Shown here: positions 1 to 8,110 of the stretch, piece by piece
How the letters are laid out: every line of letters begins with the position of its first letter
Position numbering within the stretch: the first letter of the stretch is position 1
Source of the DNA: CAYWHE01 sp964458125
GTDB lineage: Bacteria > Bacteroidota > Bacteroidia > AKYH767-A > OLB10
Assembly (NCBI GenBank): GCA_964458125.1
Contig: CAYWHE010000046.1
Location: 1-22,001, forward strand
DNA: 22,001 nucleotides
Direction: 5' to 3'
The notes under the pieces: generated by a model
What the model was told of the DNA's origin: nothing
The model's input: the letters and a program-made list of their open reading frames with translations, nothing else
The model's database searches: none
Position numbers and translations under genes: made by a program

Positions 1-833
1 AGCGTGGAGGCCTGATCCGGTGTTGAATCAAGCGCTGGTACAAATAAATGAGCCACCATAATGCTGCCAAGCCCTTCCCGGATCAGTTCACGGAAAGGAA
101 ATAATTCCACACTGTCAAGGGTTTCCCGGCTTTGCCTGATGACCGGCAAGGTATAATGCGAATCCGAATCGGCATTGCCATGGCCCGGAAAATGTTTGCC
201 GCAGGCCAGGATGTGCTGATCCTGCAACCCCTTCATGTATTGGATTCCGTTCCGTGCTACCGTTCGGGGATCCTCTCCGAAGGAACGGCTGTTAATGATG
301 GGATTTAAAGAATTGTTGTTGATATCAATATCAGGAGCAAAGTTGACCTGAATGCCAGTTGCTTTGCATTGTTTGCCGATTTCCATTCCCATAGCATAAA
401 CCAGGCTGTCCTGCGACATGGCCGCCAGTGTCATCTGTCTCGGAAACCGGAGCGTACTGTCCAGCCGCATGGAAAGCCCCCATTCTCCGTCAATGCTGAT
501 CAGGAGCGGAATCCTGGATTGACGTTGATACAAATTGATCAGTTCAGCCTGTCGCAAGGGGCCTCCCTGGAAAAAAATTAGTCCGCCGATATGGTAATCA
601 CTGATCAGGCATTCCATTTCACTGACATGCTGCTGGTCCTTATTGGAAAAGGCCGACACCATAAACAACTGGCCGATTTTTTCAGCTTCCGAGAGGGTAT
701 TAAAAACAGAATCGGCCCAGGCCATGGAAGCCGGGTTAATAAAAGGAGGCTGCTTAGCCGGTTGTGCCTCCATATCCTGGAAGTAAAACAGGACTATCAG
801 GTTGACTAAAACTGGAAGAATTTTTCCGCGCAT
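1..833 (-). CDS. Glycoside hydrolase family 3, NagZ-like N-terminal part (partial, runs off left edge)
   Basis: Reading the minus strand from an ATG at 833 gives an unbroken frame of 277 codons that leaves the window without a stop. Residues 1-24 look like a signal peptide: a basic start, then a hydrophobic stretch, so the product is probably exported or membrane-attached. The body matches the GH3 beta-N-acetylhexosaminidase/beta-glucosidase barrel: EKIGQLFM near residue 51, IGGLIFF near 82, SIDGEWG near 113, NFAPDIDI near 164 and SRSFGEDP near 182. KHFPGHG at 213-219 is followed by DSH at 224-226, the Asp-His pair that serves as acid/base in NagZ-type enzymes. The nucleophile Asp would lie beyond the edge. 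In Bacteroidetes such proteins are often fused to a C-terminal beta-lactamase-like domain; that cannot be seen here. The likely role is cleavage of beta-linked amino sugars or glucosides. The fold is firm, the substrate is not. Confidence 0.9.
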   Translation of the reverse strand, partial: MRGKILPVLVNLIVLFYFQDMEAQPAKQPPFINPASMAWADSVFNTLSEAEKIGQLFMVSAFSNKDQQHVSEMECLISDYHIGGLIFFQGGPLRQAELINLYQRQSRIPLLISIDGEWGLSMRLDSTLRFPRQMTLAAMSQDSLVYAMGMEIGKQCKATGIQVNFAPDIDINNNSLNPIINSRSFGEDPRTVARNGIQYMKGLQDQHILACGKHFPGHGNADSDSHYTLPVIRQSRETLDSVELFPFRELIREGLGSIMVAHLFVPALDSTPDQAST

Positions 834-857
834 ATTGCTGGCTGTCACGACATGTGC

Positions 858-888
858 GAAAGTTACATGGATTTTAAAAGCCGGATAA
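858..888 (-). promoter_or_regulatory. Possible Bacteroidetes-type promoter for the GH3 gene
   Basis: On the minus strand TAACTTTC (858-865) differs from the TAnnTTTG -7 consensus in its last base. TTA (886-888, consensus TTG) sits 20 bases further upstream. Transcription would begin near 851, giving a leader of about 18 bases before the ATG at 833. Both elements carry one mismatch. Confidence 0.35.
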
Positions 889-973
889 CAGATGGTCAAT
901 CCTGTTTTCAAAGGGTTATTAACATAACTTGTGAGTGGAAACGAACGAATCTGCAGGAATATCATCCGGTAAA

Positions 974-1004
974 TTGTTGAAGTGGTTTTAAAAGAATAAA
1001 TTTG
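974..1004 (+). promoter_or_regulatory. Bacteroidetes-type promoter upstream of mutL
   Basis: TTG (974-976) is followed after 20 bases by TAAATTTG (997-1004), an exact match to the Bacteroidetes -7 consensus TAnnTTTG at normal spacing. Transcription would start near 1011, leaving about 100 bases of leader before mutL. That leader contains an inverted repeat at 1032-1067. Confidence 0.55.
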
Positions 1005-1031
1005 TGCTGGTAATGATTTTTATTGGGAGGT

Positions 1032-1067
1032 TTTCCGGCCTTAACTCAATTTGGCTGAGGCTGGAAA
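1032..1067 (+). repeat. Imperfect inverted repeat in the mutL leader
   Basis: TTTCCGGCC (1032-1040) can pair with GGCTGGAAA (1059-1067) with one G-U pair, across an 18-base loop that itself contains a short CTCA/TGAG pairing. In RNA this could form a hairpin in the predicted 5' leader. There is no T-tract, so it is not a classic terminator. No function is claimed. Confidence 0.35.
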
Positions 1068-1111
1068 GGCAGCAAAAAAGTTACCCGAACCTATACTGAA
1101 TCAGTCTTCAT

Positions 1112-2956
1112 ATGTCAGATATTATTCACCTGCTACCGGATATTGTGGCCAACCAGATTGCGGCAGGGGAGGTCATTCAACGACCCGCTTCAGCCCTGAA
1201 GGAATTATTGGAAAATTCCATTGATGCAGGAAGCACTTCCGTTAAGGTCATCATCAGGGAGGCAGGAAAGGCACTTATTCAGGTCGTGGATAACGGATGC
1301 GGCATGTCGGAAACTGATGCCCGGATGAGTTTCGAACGTTATGCAACATCCAAAATCCGGAAAGCGGAGGACCTGTTTTCGATACGCACCATGGGCTTCA
1401 GGGGTGAGGCCCTGGCTTCGATTTCAGCCATTGCCCAGGTGGAGTTAAAAACCAGGAGAAAGGAAGATGAAGCCGGGTACCAGTTGCTGGTAGAGGGTGG
1501 TGAGTTCATCCACAACCAGCCTGTTGCCACCCAACCAGGCTCATCCATTGCCGTGAAAAATTTGTTCTTCAATGTACCCGCCAGAAGGAATTTCCTGAAA
1601 TCCAATGCCTCCGAAATGCGTCAGTTGGTGGAGGAGTTTCAGCGAGTGGCACTGGCCCATCCCGTCATCGCCTTTACTCTGCATCATAACGAAACAGAAG
1701 TTTTCAGCCTGAAACCAGCCAACCTGCGACAGCGTATTGCCGGGGTTTTTGGCTCTTCCTACAACGAAAGACTGGTGCCGGTGGAAGAAGACACCACCCT
1801 CCTCAGCATTCGTGGATTTGTTGGCAAGCCTGAATTTGCAAGGAAATCGAGGGGGGAGCAGTATTTTTTCGTGAATAACCGGTATATCCGGGATCCATAC
1901 CTCCATCATGCTGTTGCCAATGCTTATGAAGAATTACTGCCCCAGGGTACATACCCGTCTTATTTTTTATTCTTTGAAATTGATCCTGCACGCATCGATG
2001 TCAATATTCATCCCACCAAAACGGAGATTAAGTTTGAAGATGATAAGTCCATTTATGCCATCCTGAGGGCATCAGTGAAAAGAGCGCTGGGAAAATTCAA
2101 TGTGGCGCCCACACTTAATTTTGAACAGGAAGCAGCCTTCAACCTTCCTCTTTCCAAACTTGCCGAAATCCCCGTTCCACCCAAGATCCAGGTCAATCCT
2201 TCCTTCAATCCCTTCAGGCCTGAAACAGAAATCCGCTTTCCGTCCTCGGGCAAACCGTTTGCACAGCCTCCTGGCGCTAAGGGACAGGATTGGTCGACCC
2301 TGTACCAGGGCCTGGAACATGTGGAAGTAGCTCCCTCCGGCCAGGCCATGATCGACATCGGATCGCAGCCTGCAGAACAGAAATCAGGAATCCCTGAAGT
2401 TGATGGGTTTCAGCTGGGATTGCGTTATATCGTTACCAGCTTCAACCATACACTGCTGGTGATCGATCAGCAACTGGCCCATGAGCGTGTGCTGTATGAA
2501 AAAAATAAATCCGCCCTTCAGCAACAACAGGTTTCCAGCCAGCAGCTTGTTTTCCCGCAAAACGTGGAAATGACCTCCCGTGATTTTTCCGTTCTGTCCG
2601 AGATGATGACCGAATTGAAAGCGCTGGGTTTTGATATTAACCCGTTCGGACGCCAAACCTTTGTCGTTCATGGAATACCTCCCGGGATGAATATCGATGA
2701 ACTGAAATCAACCCTGGAATACATGGCCGGAATGTTTGAACCGGATGCCATTCCTTACCGTGAACAAAAGGAAGAAAAAATCTCCCGCTTTTATGCCCAG
2801 CGTATGGCAGTCCGTGCAGGTACCTATTTGCATCCGGCAGAAATAAGGCAACTGATCGGGGATTTATTCCGTTGTGATCAGCCCAATCATTCGCTGACCG
2901 GAAAGCCGATTTTTATACCACTTTCCCTTCAGGAATTGGAAAAGAAATTTTTTTAA
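1112..2956 (+). CDS. mutL: DNA mismatch repair protein MutL
   Basis: The 614-residue product acts in mismatch repair, linking MutS recognition to strand removal. The N-terminal GHKL ATPase is complete: ELLENSIDAG at 31-40 (Mg-ATP binding), DNGCGM at 60-65, TMGFRGEAL near 94-102, then the transducer region with INVNIHPTK-like residues (DVNIHPTKTE). A proline-rich linker runs from about 340 to 430. The C-terminal dimerisation domain follows. Its segment D452-Q-Q-L-A-H-E458-R-V-L-Y-E463 resembles the MutL endonuclease motif DQHA(X)2E(X)4E, but His is replaced by Gln and Ala by Leu. The C-terminal Cys motif is also altered (C588-D-Q-P-N-H). The ATG is followed by the family-typical start (IIHLLPDIVANQIAAGEV). 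A rhomboid gene follows after 80 bases that hold a separate promoter. Confidence 0.98.
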   Translation: MSDIIHLLPDIVANQIAAGEVIQRPASALKELLENSIDAGSTSVKVIIREAGKALIQVVDNGCGMSETDARMSFERYATSKIRKAEDLFSIRTMGFRGEALASISAIAQVELKTRRKEDEAGYQLLVEGGEFIHNQPVATQPGSSIAVKNLFFNVPARRNFLKSNASEMRQLVEEFQRVALAHPVIAFTLHHNETEVFSLKPANLRQRIAGVFGSSYNERLVPVEEDTTLLSIRGFVGKPEFARKSRGEQYFFVNNRYIRDPYLHHAVANAYEELLPQGTYPSYFLFFEIDPARIDVNIHPTKTEIKFEDDKSIYAILRASVKRALGKFNVAPTLNFEQEAAFNLPLSKLAEIPVPPKIQVNPSFNPFRPETEIRFPSSGKPFAQPPGAKGQDWSTLYQGLEHVEVAPSGQAMIDIGSQPAEQKSGIPEVDGFQLGLRYIVTSFNHTLLVIDQQLAHERVLYEKNKSALQQQQVSSQQLVFPQNVEMTSRDFSVLSEMMTELKALGFDINPFGRQTFVVHGIPPGMNIDELKSTLEYMAGMFEPDAIPYREQKEEKISRFYAQRMAVRAGTYLHPAEIRQLIGDLFRCDQPNHSLTGKPIFIPLSLQELEKKFF

Positions 2957-2965
2957 CCAAATAAG

Positions 2966-2996
2966 TTGTCAGCTGTTGTGCACTTGTGTTACTTTG
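2966..2996 (+). promoter_or_regulatory. Possible promoter for the rhomboid operon
   Basis: TTG (2966-2968), then 20 bases, then TTACTTTG (2989-2996), which differs from TAnnTTTG at one position. Transcription would start near 3003, about 34 bases before the ATG at 3037. This suggests the rhomboid genes can be expressed apart from mutL. Confidence 0.45.
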
Positions 2997-3036
2997 CCAT
3001 CGTTTTAAAATGCCCTGAACAACCGGGTAAATTGAT

Positions 3037-3879
3037 ATGAGTATCCAGCAATACCGCCCCTCGCGCTTCAACCTGTTACCGGATGTTGTTAAAAATTTGC
3101 TGATTATTAATGGCATTTTATTCCTGGCGGACCAGGTTTTAACGGAAAAATTCGGACTCAGTCTCTCGGAAAGACTGGGCCTCTATTACCCGACATCGGA
3201 CCTTTTCAGACCCTACCAGTTTCTGACACACCTGTTCATGCATGGGAGTTTCCTTCACATATTCTCCAATATGTTTGCCTTGTGGATGTTTGGAAATGTG
3301 CTGGAAAATGTATGGGGTGCGAAGCGTTTTCTGATCTTTTACCTGATCACCGGATTGGGTGCGGCCATGATTCACACCGTTGTAACCGGGTACGAGGTAC
3401 ACCAGATCAAACAGGTAATTGACACTTATGCAGCCTCCGCCAACGTAAATGATTTTGAAATACTGGTGAGGAAGTATCAGGGCTATGCGGGTGAGGATTT
3501 ACGAAACAAAATCAACGAAGTATACAGCAACTGGAGTTTAAATACTTCCGATCCCTTATGGGCGCAACAATCTATTGATGTGGCGCACCAGCTCCTGAAA
3601 GGGAAACTTGATATTCCTACTGTTGGCGCCTCCGGTGCTGTATTCGGTGTGCTCATTGCGTTTGGCATGTTATTTCCGAATACCATCCTGTATATATATT
3701 TTGCCATACCGATGAAAGCAAAATATTTTGTTCTGCTTTACATGGCCTTTGAATTTTATGCTGGCTTTCAGAACAACCCTGCCGATAATGTGGCACACTT
3801 TGCTCACCTGGGAGGCGCTTTGTTCGGATTTATTCTGGTGAAAATATGGAATAAGCATAACCGGGAAACTTTTTACTGA
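3037..3879 (+). CDS. Rhomboid family intramembrane serine protease (first of two)
   Basis: A 280-residue polytopic membrane protein of the rhomboid family, which cleaves transmembrane substrates within the inner membrane. Visible hallmarks are a first membrane helix near 18-35, the loop and helix HGSFLHIFSNMFALWMFG near 70-87, the catalytic serine in GASGAVFG (S199) and the catalytic histidine in AHLGGALFG (H257), about 58 residues apart as usual for the Ser-His dyad. A hydrophilic insert of about 75 residues (roughly 120-193) lies between the third and fourth helices. Its stop overlaps the ATG of the second rhomboid by one base (TGATG), so the two are probably translationally coupled. Substrates cannot be deduced. 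Confidence 0.95.
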   Translation: MSIQQYRPSRFNLLPDVVKNLLIINGILFLADQVLTEKFGLSLSERLGLYYPTSDLFRPYQFLTHLFMHGSFLHIFSNMFALWMFGNVLENVWGAKRFLIFYLITGLGAAMIHTVVTGYEVHQIKQVIDTYAASANVNDFEILVRKYQGYAGEDLRNKINEVYSNWSLNTSDPLWAQQSIDVAHQLLKGKLDIPTVGASGAVFGVLIAFGMLFPNTILYIYFAIPMKAKYFVLLYMAFEFYAGFQNNPADNVAHFAHLGGALFGFILVKIWNKHNRETFY

Positions 3880-4778
3880 TGGGAAACCTGTTGACCGAAC
3901 AATGGAAAAATATTTTCCGTCAGGCCACGGTTCTTTACCGCTTGCTGATAGTCAATATAGGCATTTTCCTGCTGATTAACATTGGCCGCCTGGTGCTCTT
4001 TCTTTTCCGGGCCGATGACTCATGGCTCACATTTATCGTCAACGGACTCTCAGTTCCATCCAGCCTGTCGAGCCTCCTGCTGCAACCCTGGTCACTGTTT
4101 ACCTATATGTTCGTGCATGTTGATTTTATGCACATGCTGTTCAATATGCTGGTTTTGTACTGGACAGGAACACTCTTTATTGAATATCTCGGGGGAAAGA
4201 AATTTTTCAGCACTTTTTTTTTAGGGGGCCTGAGCGGGGGCCTGTGCTACATTCTGGCCTATAATATTTTTCCCGCCTTTCATGATATCGTAACCTATTC
4301 AAGGCTTATCGGGGCCTCCGCCGGGGTGCTTGCTGTACTGACCGCCATCGCTACCCTATTGCCGGAATACCGTGTGCAGTTGCTTATTTTTGGCACGGTA
4401 AAATTGAAATACATTGCCGTATTTTCAATCCTGCTTTATGCCATCAGTATACCACAGGGTAATGCCGGCGGACAGTTTGCTCATTTGGGAGGAGCCTTTT
4501 ACGGTTTTATGTATATCCGCCAGTTACGCAATGGCCGGAACCTGGCGTCCTGGTTTGATAAAATAACAGCCCTGTTTGCTTCAGGAGGCACTTCCCGCAG
4601 AAAAATGAAAGTGACCGTAAAAAGATCTGTCAGTGACGAGGAATTCAGGAACAGAGCTAAGTCCCGGGAAGAGATGATTGATCAGATTCTGGATAAAATC
4701 AGCCAGTCCGGATACGACAGCCTTTCAAAGGAGGAGAAGGAAGTTCTTTTTAATGCCAGCAAAAACAAGAATCTCTGA
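3879..4778 (+). CDS. Rhomboid family intramembrane serine protease with C-terminal cytoplasmic tail (second of two)
   Basis: A 299-residue rhomboid protease. The catalytic serine lies in IGASAGVLA (S147) and the histidine in FAHLGGAFYG (H202). HVDFMHMLFNMLVLYWTG (near 76-93) is the conserved loop-helix segment before the catalytic core. It lacks the large hydrophilic insert of its neighbour. After the last helix (ends near 215) there is a charged tail of about 80 residues, ending in a helical EEFRNRAKSREEMIDQILDKI-type segment. This resembles the small C-terminal domain found on many Bacteroidetes rhomboids (I believe DUF6576). The gene starts inside the stop codon of the first rhomboid and is followed 11 bases later by the EEP gene, indicating one operon. 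Confidence 0.94.
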   Translation: MGNLLTEQWKNIFRQATVLYRLLIVNIGIFLLINIGRLVLFLFRADDSWLTFIVNGLSVPSSLSSLLLQPWSLFTYMFVHVDFMHMLFNMLVLYWTGTLFIEYLGGKKFFSTFFLGGLSGGLCYILAYNIFPAFHDIVTYSRLIGASAGVLAVLTAIATLLPEYRVQLLIFGTVKLKYIAVFSILLYAISIPQGNAGGQFAHLGGAFYGFMYIRQLRNGRNLASWFDKITALFASGGTSRRKMKVTVKRSVSDEEFRNRAKSREEMIDQILDKISQSGYDSLSKEEKEVLFNASKNKNL

Positions 4779-4789
4779 CTTCAAATAAA

Positions 4790-5929
4790 GTGAGCAGCGC
4801 AGCAATCGGTTCAGCCCGGAAGAAAGGTAAGGGTTCGCCTATCCTGCATGCAGGTTTTGGTTTGCTGGTCTGGGCAGTCTCCATAGCATGCCTGGTTGCC
4901 ACCTCATCAGCTCACATCAGCCCGGCCAGTTTCTGGATGCCGGCTCTTTTCGGATTGGTGTTTCATTTTATTTATCCCCTGAATCTGATCCTGCTGATTG
5001 TTTGTGTGATCTTAAGAAAAAAATTGTTCGTGTTGCCATTCATTCCATTTGTATTAGGTCTTCAGACTATGCATGGCATCTTTCAGTTTGGTTTTGTCAA
5101 TGAAAAGAAGGCTCCCGGCGACAGTTTGTCCATCCGGGTGATGTCCTATAATGTCAGGCTTTTTGATTTGTATAACTGGTCGCATAACCTGGAAACAAGG
5201 GCCGATATTTTTAATTTTCTCCGGCAGGAACAACCGGATATTCTCTGTCTGCAGGAATTTTATTCTTCCGATAAAAGGCCCATGAAAAATCTCGATACGC
5301 TCCTGACCTTTTTAAAGGCCCGGTATTATCAGGTGGAATATCCGGTCACCCTGCGCCATACAGACCACTGGGGCATTGCCACTTTCAGCGCTTTCCCGGT
5401 GGTTAACCGCGGTGTGCTTTATTTTGGAAACAGGAATGGAAATGTCTGCATTTACACGGATGTGAATACCGGGCACGATACCCTTCGAATTTTGAATACA
5501 CACCTGGAGTCCATCAGGTTCAGAAAGGAAGATTACCGGTTTATTGAAAATATTGAGAATTCAGATGAAAACCAGGCCCTGTTGGGATCACGCAATATAC
5601 TGAAACGGCTTCGCAAGGCATACCGTAAAAGAGCAGGAGAAGTAAACCAGATAGATTCGCTGATCAGGATCTCCCCCTATGCGGTTGTTTTATGCGGTGA
5701 TTTCAATGATCCCCCGGCTTCATACACGTATGCCGTTTTAAGTCATCACCTCAAAGATGCTTTTTGTGAAAGCGGATCAGGATTCGGGGAGACCTACCGG
5801 GGTCCCTTTCCGGCATACCGCATTGATTATATCCTGCACGATCCATCCATCCGTTCATTCAACTACCGCCGTTATAACACCAGGCATTCCGATCATTTCC
5901 CCGTGAGCTGTGAAATAAATCCCCGTTAA
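4790..5929 (+). CDS. Membrane-anchored endonuclease/exonuclease/phosphatase (EEP) family protein
   Basis: 379 residues from a GTG start 11 bases after the second rhomboid. The first ~105 residues contain three hydrophobic helices (about 20-40, 48-72 and 77-98), placing the protein in the inner membrane. The remainder is a complete EEP-fold domain: MSYNVRLFD near 117 (metal-site Asn), QPDILCLQEFYS near 146 (Glu metal ligand), ILNTHLES near 233, LCGDFNDPP near 301 (catalytic Asp/Asn) and RHSDHFPV near the end (catalytic Asp-His). The fold covers DNases, sphingomyelinases and inositol phosphatases, so the substrate is open. The membrane anchor argues for a lipid or envelope substrate, but that is inference. 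Its TAA stop overlaps the stop of rnhB on the other strand. Confidence 0.9.
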   Translation: MSSAAIGSARKKGKGSPILHAGFGLLVWAVSIACLVATSSAHISPASFWMPALFGLVFHFIYPLNLILLIVCVILRKKLFVLPFIPFVLGLQTMHGIFQFGFVNEKKAPGDSLSIRVMSYNVRLFDLYNWSHNLETRADIFNFLRQEQPDILCLQEFYSSDKRPMKNLDTLLTFLKARYYQVEYPVTLRHTDHWGIATFSAFPVVNRGVLYFGNRNGNVCIYTDVNTGHDTLRILNTHLESIRFRKEDYRFIENIENSDENQALLGSRNILKRLRKAYRKRAGEVNQIDSLIRISPYAVVLCGDFNDPPASYTYAVLSHHLKDAFCESGSGFGETYRGPFPAYRIDYILHDPSIRSFNYRRYNTRHSDHFPVSCEINPR

Positions 5930-6531
5930 AATTTAAAATCAAGTTTGAACTGAACGGGTTTCAGCCGGAAACTTTTGCGATGAAAAGGACTCTCTCCGTA
6001 TACCCGGATGGCTTCCCGGTGCGCCGGTGTGGCGTAGGCCTTGTTGCGGTCCCAACCGTAACAGGGGAACTGCCGGTGTAACTGATACATATAGGAATCC
6101 CGGTGTGTTTTGGCAAGTACCGATGCGGCTGCAATACTGGTGAAACTCGAATCACCTTTAACCATGCAGAGATGCGGAATTTCCGGATAAGGTTTGAACC
6201 GGTTTCCGTCAATTAACAGCAACTGTGGCCTGGTTTGAAGCGCGGAAATGGCTTTGTGCATCGCAAGAATGGAAGCGTTCAGGATATTGAGTGAATCAAT
6301 TTCCTCATGATCGGAAAAGGCAACAGCCCAGGCAATCGATTCTTCCTCAATCACCTTACGAAGTAAATCCCTGTCCGCTTCCTTCATTTGCTTGGAATCA
6401 TTCAGCAGGGGATGCGAAAAATCCGCTGGCAGAATAACAGCAGCTGCATATACAGGGCCCGCCAGGCAACCCCGACCGGCTTCATCACAACCAGCCTCCA
6501 GCAGATCATCAGGGGCATACCGGTTCAGCAT
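5926..6531 (-). CDS. rnhB: Ribonuclease HII
   Basis: Removes RNA from RNA-DNA hybrids and single ribonucleotides from DNA. The 201-residue product begins at the ATG at 6531 (MLNRYAPDD). A longer frame to 6591 adds 20 non-conserved residues and is unlikely. Signatures are GCDEAGRGCLAGP near 13-25 with the catalytic Asp-Glu pair, LLIDGN in the middle with the third acidic residue, and KGDSSFTSIAAASVLAKTHRD with the last catalytic Asp. Length is normal for the family. The stop (5926-5928) overlaps the stop of the convergent EEP gene. It lies about 90 bases downstream of the EamA gene on the same strand and may be co-transcribed or have its own weak promoter. Confidence 0.97.
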   Translation of the reverse strand: MLNRYAPDDLLEAGCDEAGRGCLAGPVYAAAVILPADFSHPLLNDSKQMKEADRDLLRKVIEEESIAWAVAFSDHEEIDSLNILNASILAMHKAISALQTRPQLLLIDGNRFKPYPEIPHLCMVKGDSSFTSIAAASVLAKTHRDSYMYQLHRQFPCYGWDRNKAYATPAHREAIRVYGESPFHRKSFRLKPVQFKLDFKF

Positions 6532-6621
6532 AGGTTTTTCAATTGGGATGACGAATATACAAATGAAGCCTGTATGGTTGATTAATATCAAAAAAACAGT
6601 ATTGCGCGTTAACCAGGTTCA

Positions 6622-7509
6622 TTACAGCAACAGTTTTTTACGCCGGTGAGCCCTCCATTGAATAAAAGAATGAATAACAACAGATAGTAAAATGATGATC
6701 GTCCCGGCATAAAATCCGGGGTTCAGCATTTTGTTTTCCTGGAATAAAGCGATGGCAAGCAGAATACTGTATACCGGCTCCAGGTTTACCGAAAGATTCA
6801 TGGTAAATGCATTGACCTTCTGAAGCGCCTGCATGGAAAGGGTAAACGCCAGGGTGGTGCAAAGCAGGCTCAGCATCAACAGGTAAATCGTATCCATGGT
6901 ACCTGGTATTTCAAAATGCTGGTTTTCATAATAAAGATAAACCGGTAAAATGAGACTCAGAACCAGAAACCCGGTCAGCATTTCATAAAACGTTATAAAG
7001 GAAGCACCAAAACGGTCTGCTTCTCTTTTGTTCAGAACTGTAAACCAGGCAGCCAGGAAGGCACTGAACAGCGAAAGTAAAATTCCCCCGGCATAGAATT
7101 GCTGGGCGGAAAAGATCAGGCTGATTCCGGCAATGACAAATATGCCAAGCATGACATGGGAAAGGTTTGGCCTTCTTTTTTCATATACGGGTTCGAGGAG
7201 TGAGGAGAAAAGTGCAACAGAAGAAAAACAGGATAAGGTGACCGAAACATTCGAGGCTTTAATGGCTCCATAAAAGGTTACCCAGTGAACACTTACAAGA
7301 AGCCCGATAAATGAAATACGGAGCAGATCCCGGAAGGAAGGCAGGATAAGTTTCTTTCGGTAAAGCAATAGGAGTGCAAGACTTATTGCAGTGATGAGCA
7401 TGCGGTACCAGACAATCATTCCCTCCGAAAGGGTGATGGCTTTGCCCAATATGCCTGTAAATCCCCACAGGATGATGGCCACATGCATTTTTAAATAGGC
7501 CCTGCCCAT
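6622..7509 (-). CDS. EamA/DMT-superfamily transporter
   Basis: A 295-residue integral membrane protein with about ten hydrophobic helices in two EamA repeats, the drug/metabolite transporter layout. The first repeat begins AIILWGFTGILGKAI (near 12-26), a typical EamA opening. The second repeat ends with VNLEPVYSILLAIALFQE (near 236-253), the conserved NLEPV-type segment. A basic RRKK stretch closes the C-terminus. Such proteins export or import small metabolites; the substrate cannot be read from sequence. The ATG overlaps the maf stop codon by one base (TGATG on the minus strand), so translation is probably coupled. Confidence 0.92.
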   Translation of the reverse strand: MGRAYLKMHVAIILWGFTGILGKAITLSEGMIVWYRMLITAISLALLLLYRKKLILPSFRDLLRISFIGLLVSVHWVTFYGAIKASNVSVTLSCFSSVALFSSLLEPVYEKRRPNLSHVMLGIFVIAGISLIFSAQQFYAGGILLSLFSAFLAAWFTVLNKREADRFGASFITFYEMLTGFLVLSLILPVYLYYENQHFEIPGTMDTIYLLMLSLLCTTLAFTLSMQALQKVNAFTMNLSVNLEPVYSILLAIALFQENKMLNPGFYAGTIIILLSVVIHSFIQWRAHRRKKLLL

Positions 7510-8102
7510 CAGGTTGAAAATAACCGGGCCAGCTCACGGTAAAGTGCCTGAACAGGTAAGCCCATGACATTATGGTAAGAACCGTCAATCCGTTCCAGCC
7601 CGATGAGCCCGATCCATTCCTGAACTCCATAGGCTCCTGCCTTATCATAGGGCTGGCAGAGATTCAGGTAAAAGTCTATTTCTTCCGGGGTGAGAACTTT
7701 AAAATAAACAGCTGTCTTCTCATGGAAAAGGAGTTTTTCTTTCCGGGTTTTCAGACAAACACCGGTAATGACTTCGTGCTTGCGCCCTGAAAGAAGTGTT
7801 AACATCCGTTTCGCATCCTGAAAATTTTCAGGCTTATTTAAAACCAGGTCATCCAGGCATACGATGGTGTCTGCGGTGATCACCAGTGTCCTTTCTTCAA
7901 GAAGATGATCAAATGCAGCCGATTTTTTATCTGCCAGGTACATGGCCACATTTTCCTGGTGGAGGTTTTCCGGAAAATCCTCTGAAACGTCAAATGTCTT
8001 CACTTCGAAGGTCAGCCCAAGTTCTTTTAAAAGCAGGTGCCGCCTAGGTGAACCGCTGCCCAGGATTATCCTGTAGTCTTTCAGCATTTCGGTGACAATC
8101 AT
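7509..8102 (-). CDS. maf: Maf-like nucleotide pyrophosphatase
   Basis: 197 residues of the Maf/Ham1 fold, which hydrolyses non-canonical nucleoside triphosphates (dTTP, UTP or modified forms) and is tied to house-cleaning and septum control. Motifs are ILGSGSPRRHLLLKELGL near 13-30 (the SxSPRR signature), ADTIVCLDDLVLNKP near 75-89 (catalytic Asp) and SGRKHEVITGVCL near 104-116. The C-terminal YDKAGAYGVQEWIG segment is the conserved Maf YDKAGxYGIQ box. A second ATG at codon 6 is also possible. It lies 8 bases downstream of the UbiA gene and overlaps the EamA start. Confidence 0.95.
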   Translation of the reverse strand: MIVTEMLKDYRIILGSGSPRRHLLLKELGLTFEVKTFDVSEDFPENLHQENVAMYLADKKSAAFDHLLEERTLVITADTIVCLDDLVLNKPENFQDAKRMLTLLSGRKHEVITGVCLKTRKEKLLFHEKTAVYFKVLTPEEIDFYLNLCQPYDKAGAYGVQEWIGLIGLERIDGSYHNVMGLPVQALYRELARLFST

Positions 8103-8110
8103 CCCTGGAA

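Noticed and set aside
369..809. Two short plus-strand frames (369-581, 591-809)
   Set aside because: They lie antisense within the partial GH3 gene, whose minus-strand frame carries clear family motifs.
1541..1909. A 122-codon minus-strand frame inside mutL
   Set aside because: No conserved motif and fully covered by the strongly supported mutL frame.
6532..6591. N-terminal extension of rnhB to 6591
   Set aside because: The extra 20 residues lie before the conserved family start and resemble intergenic sequence; ATG 6531 fits the family length.
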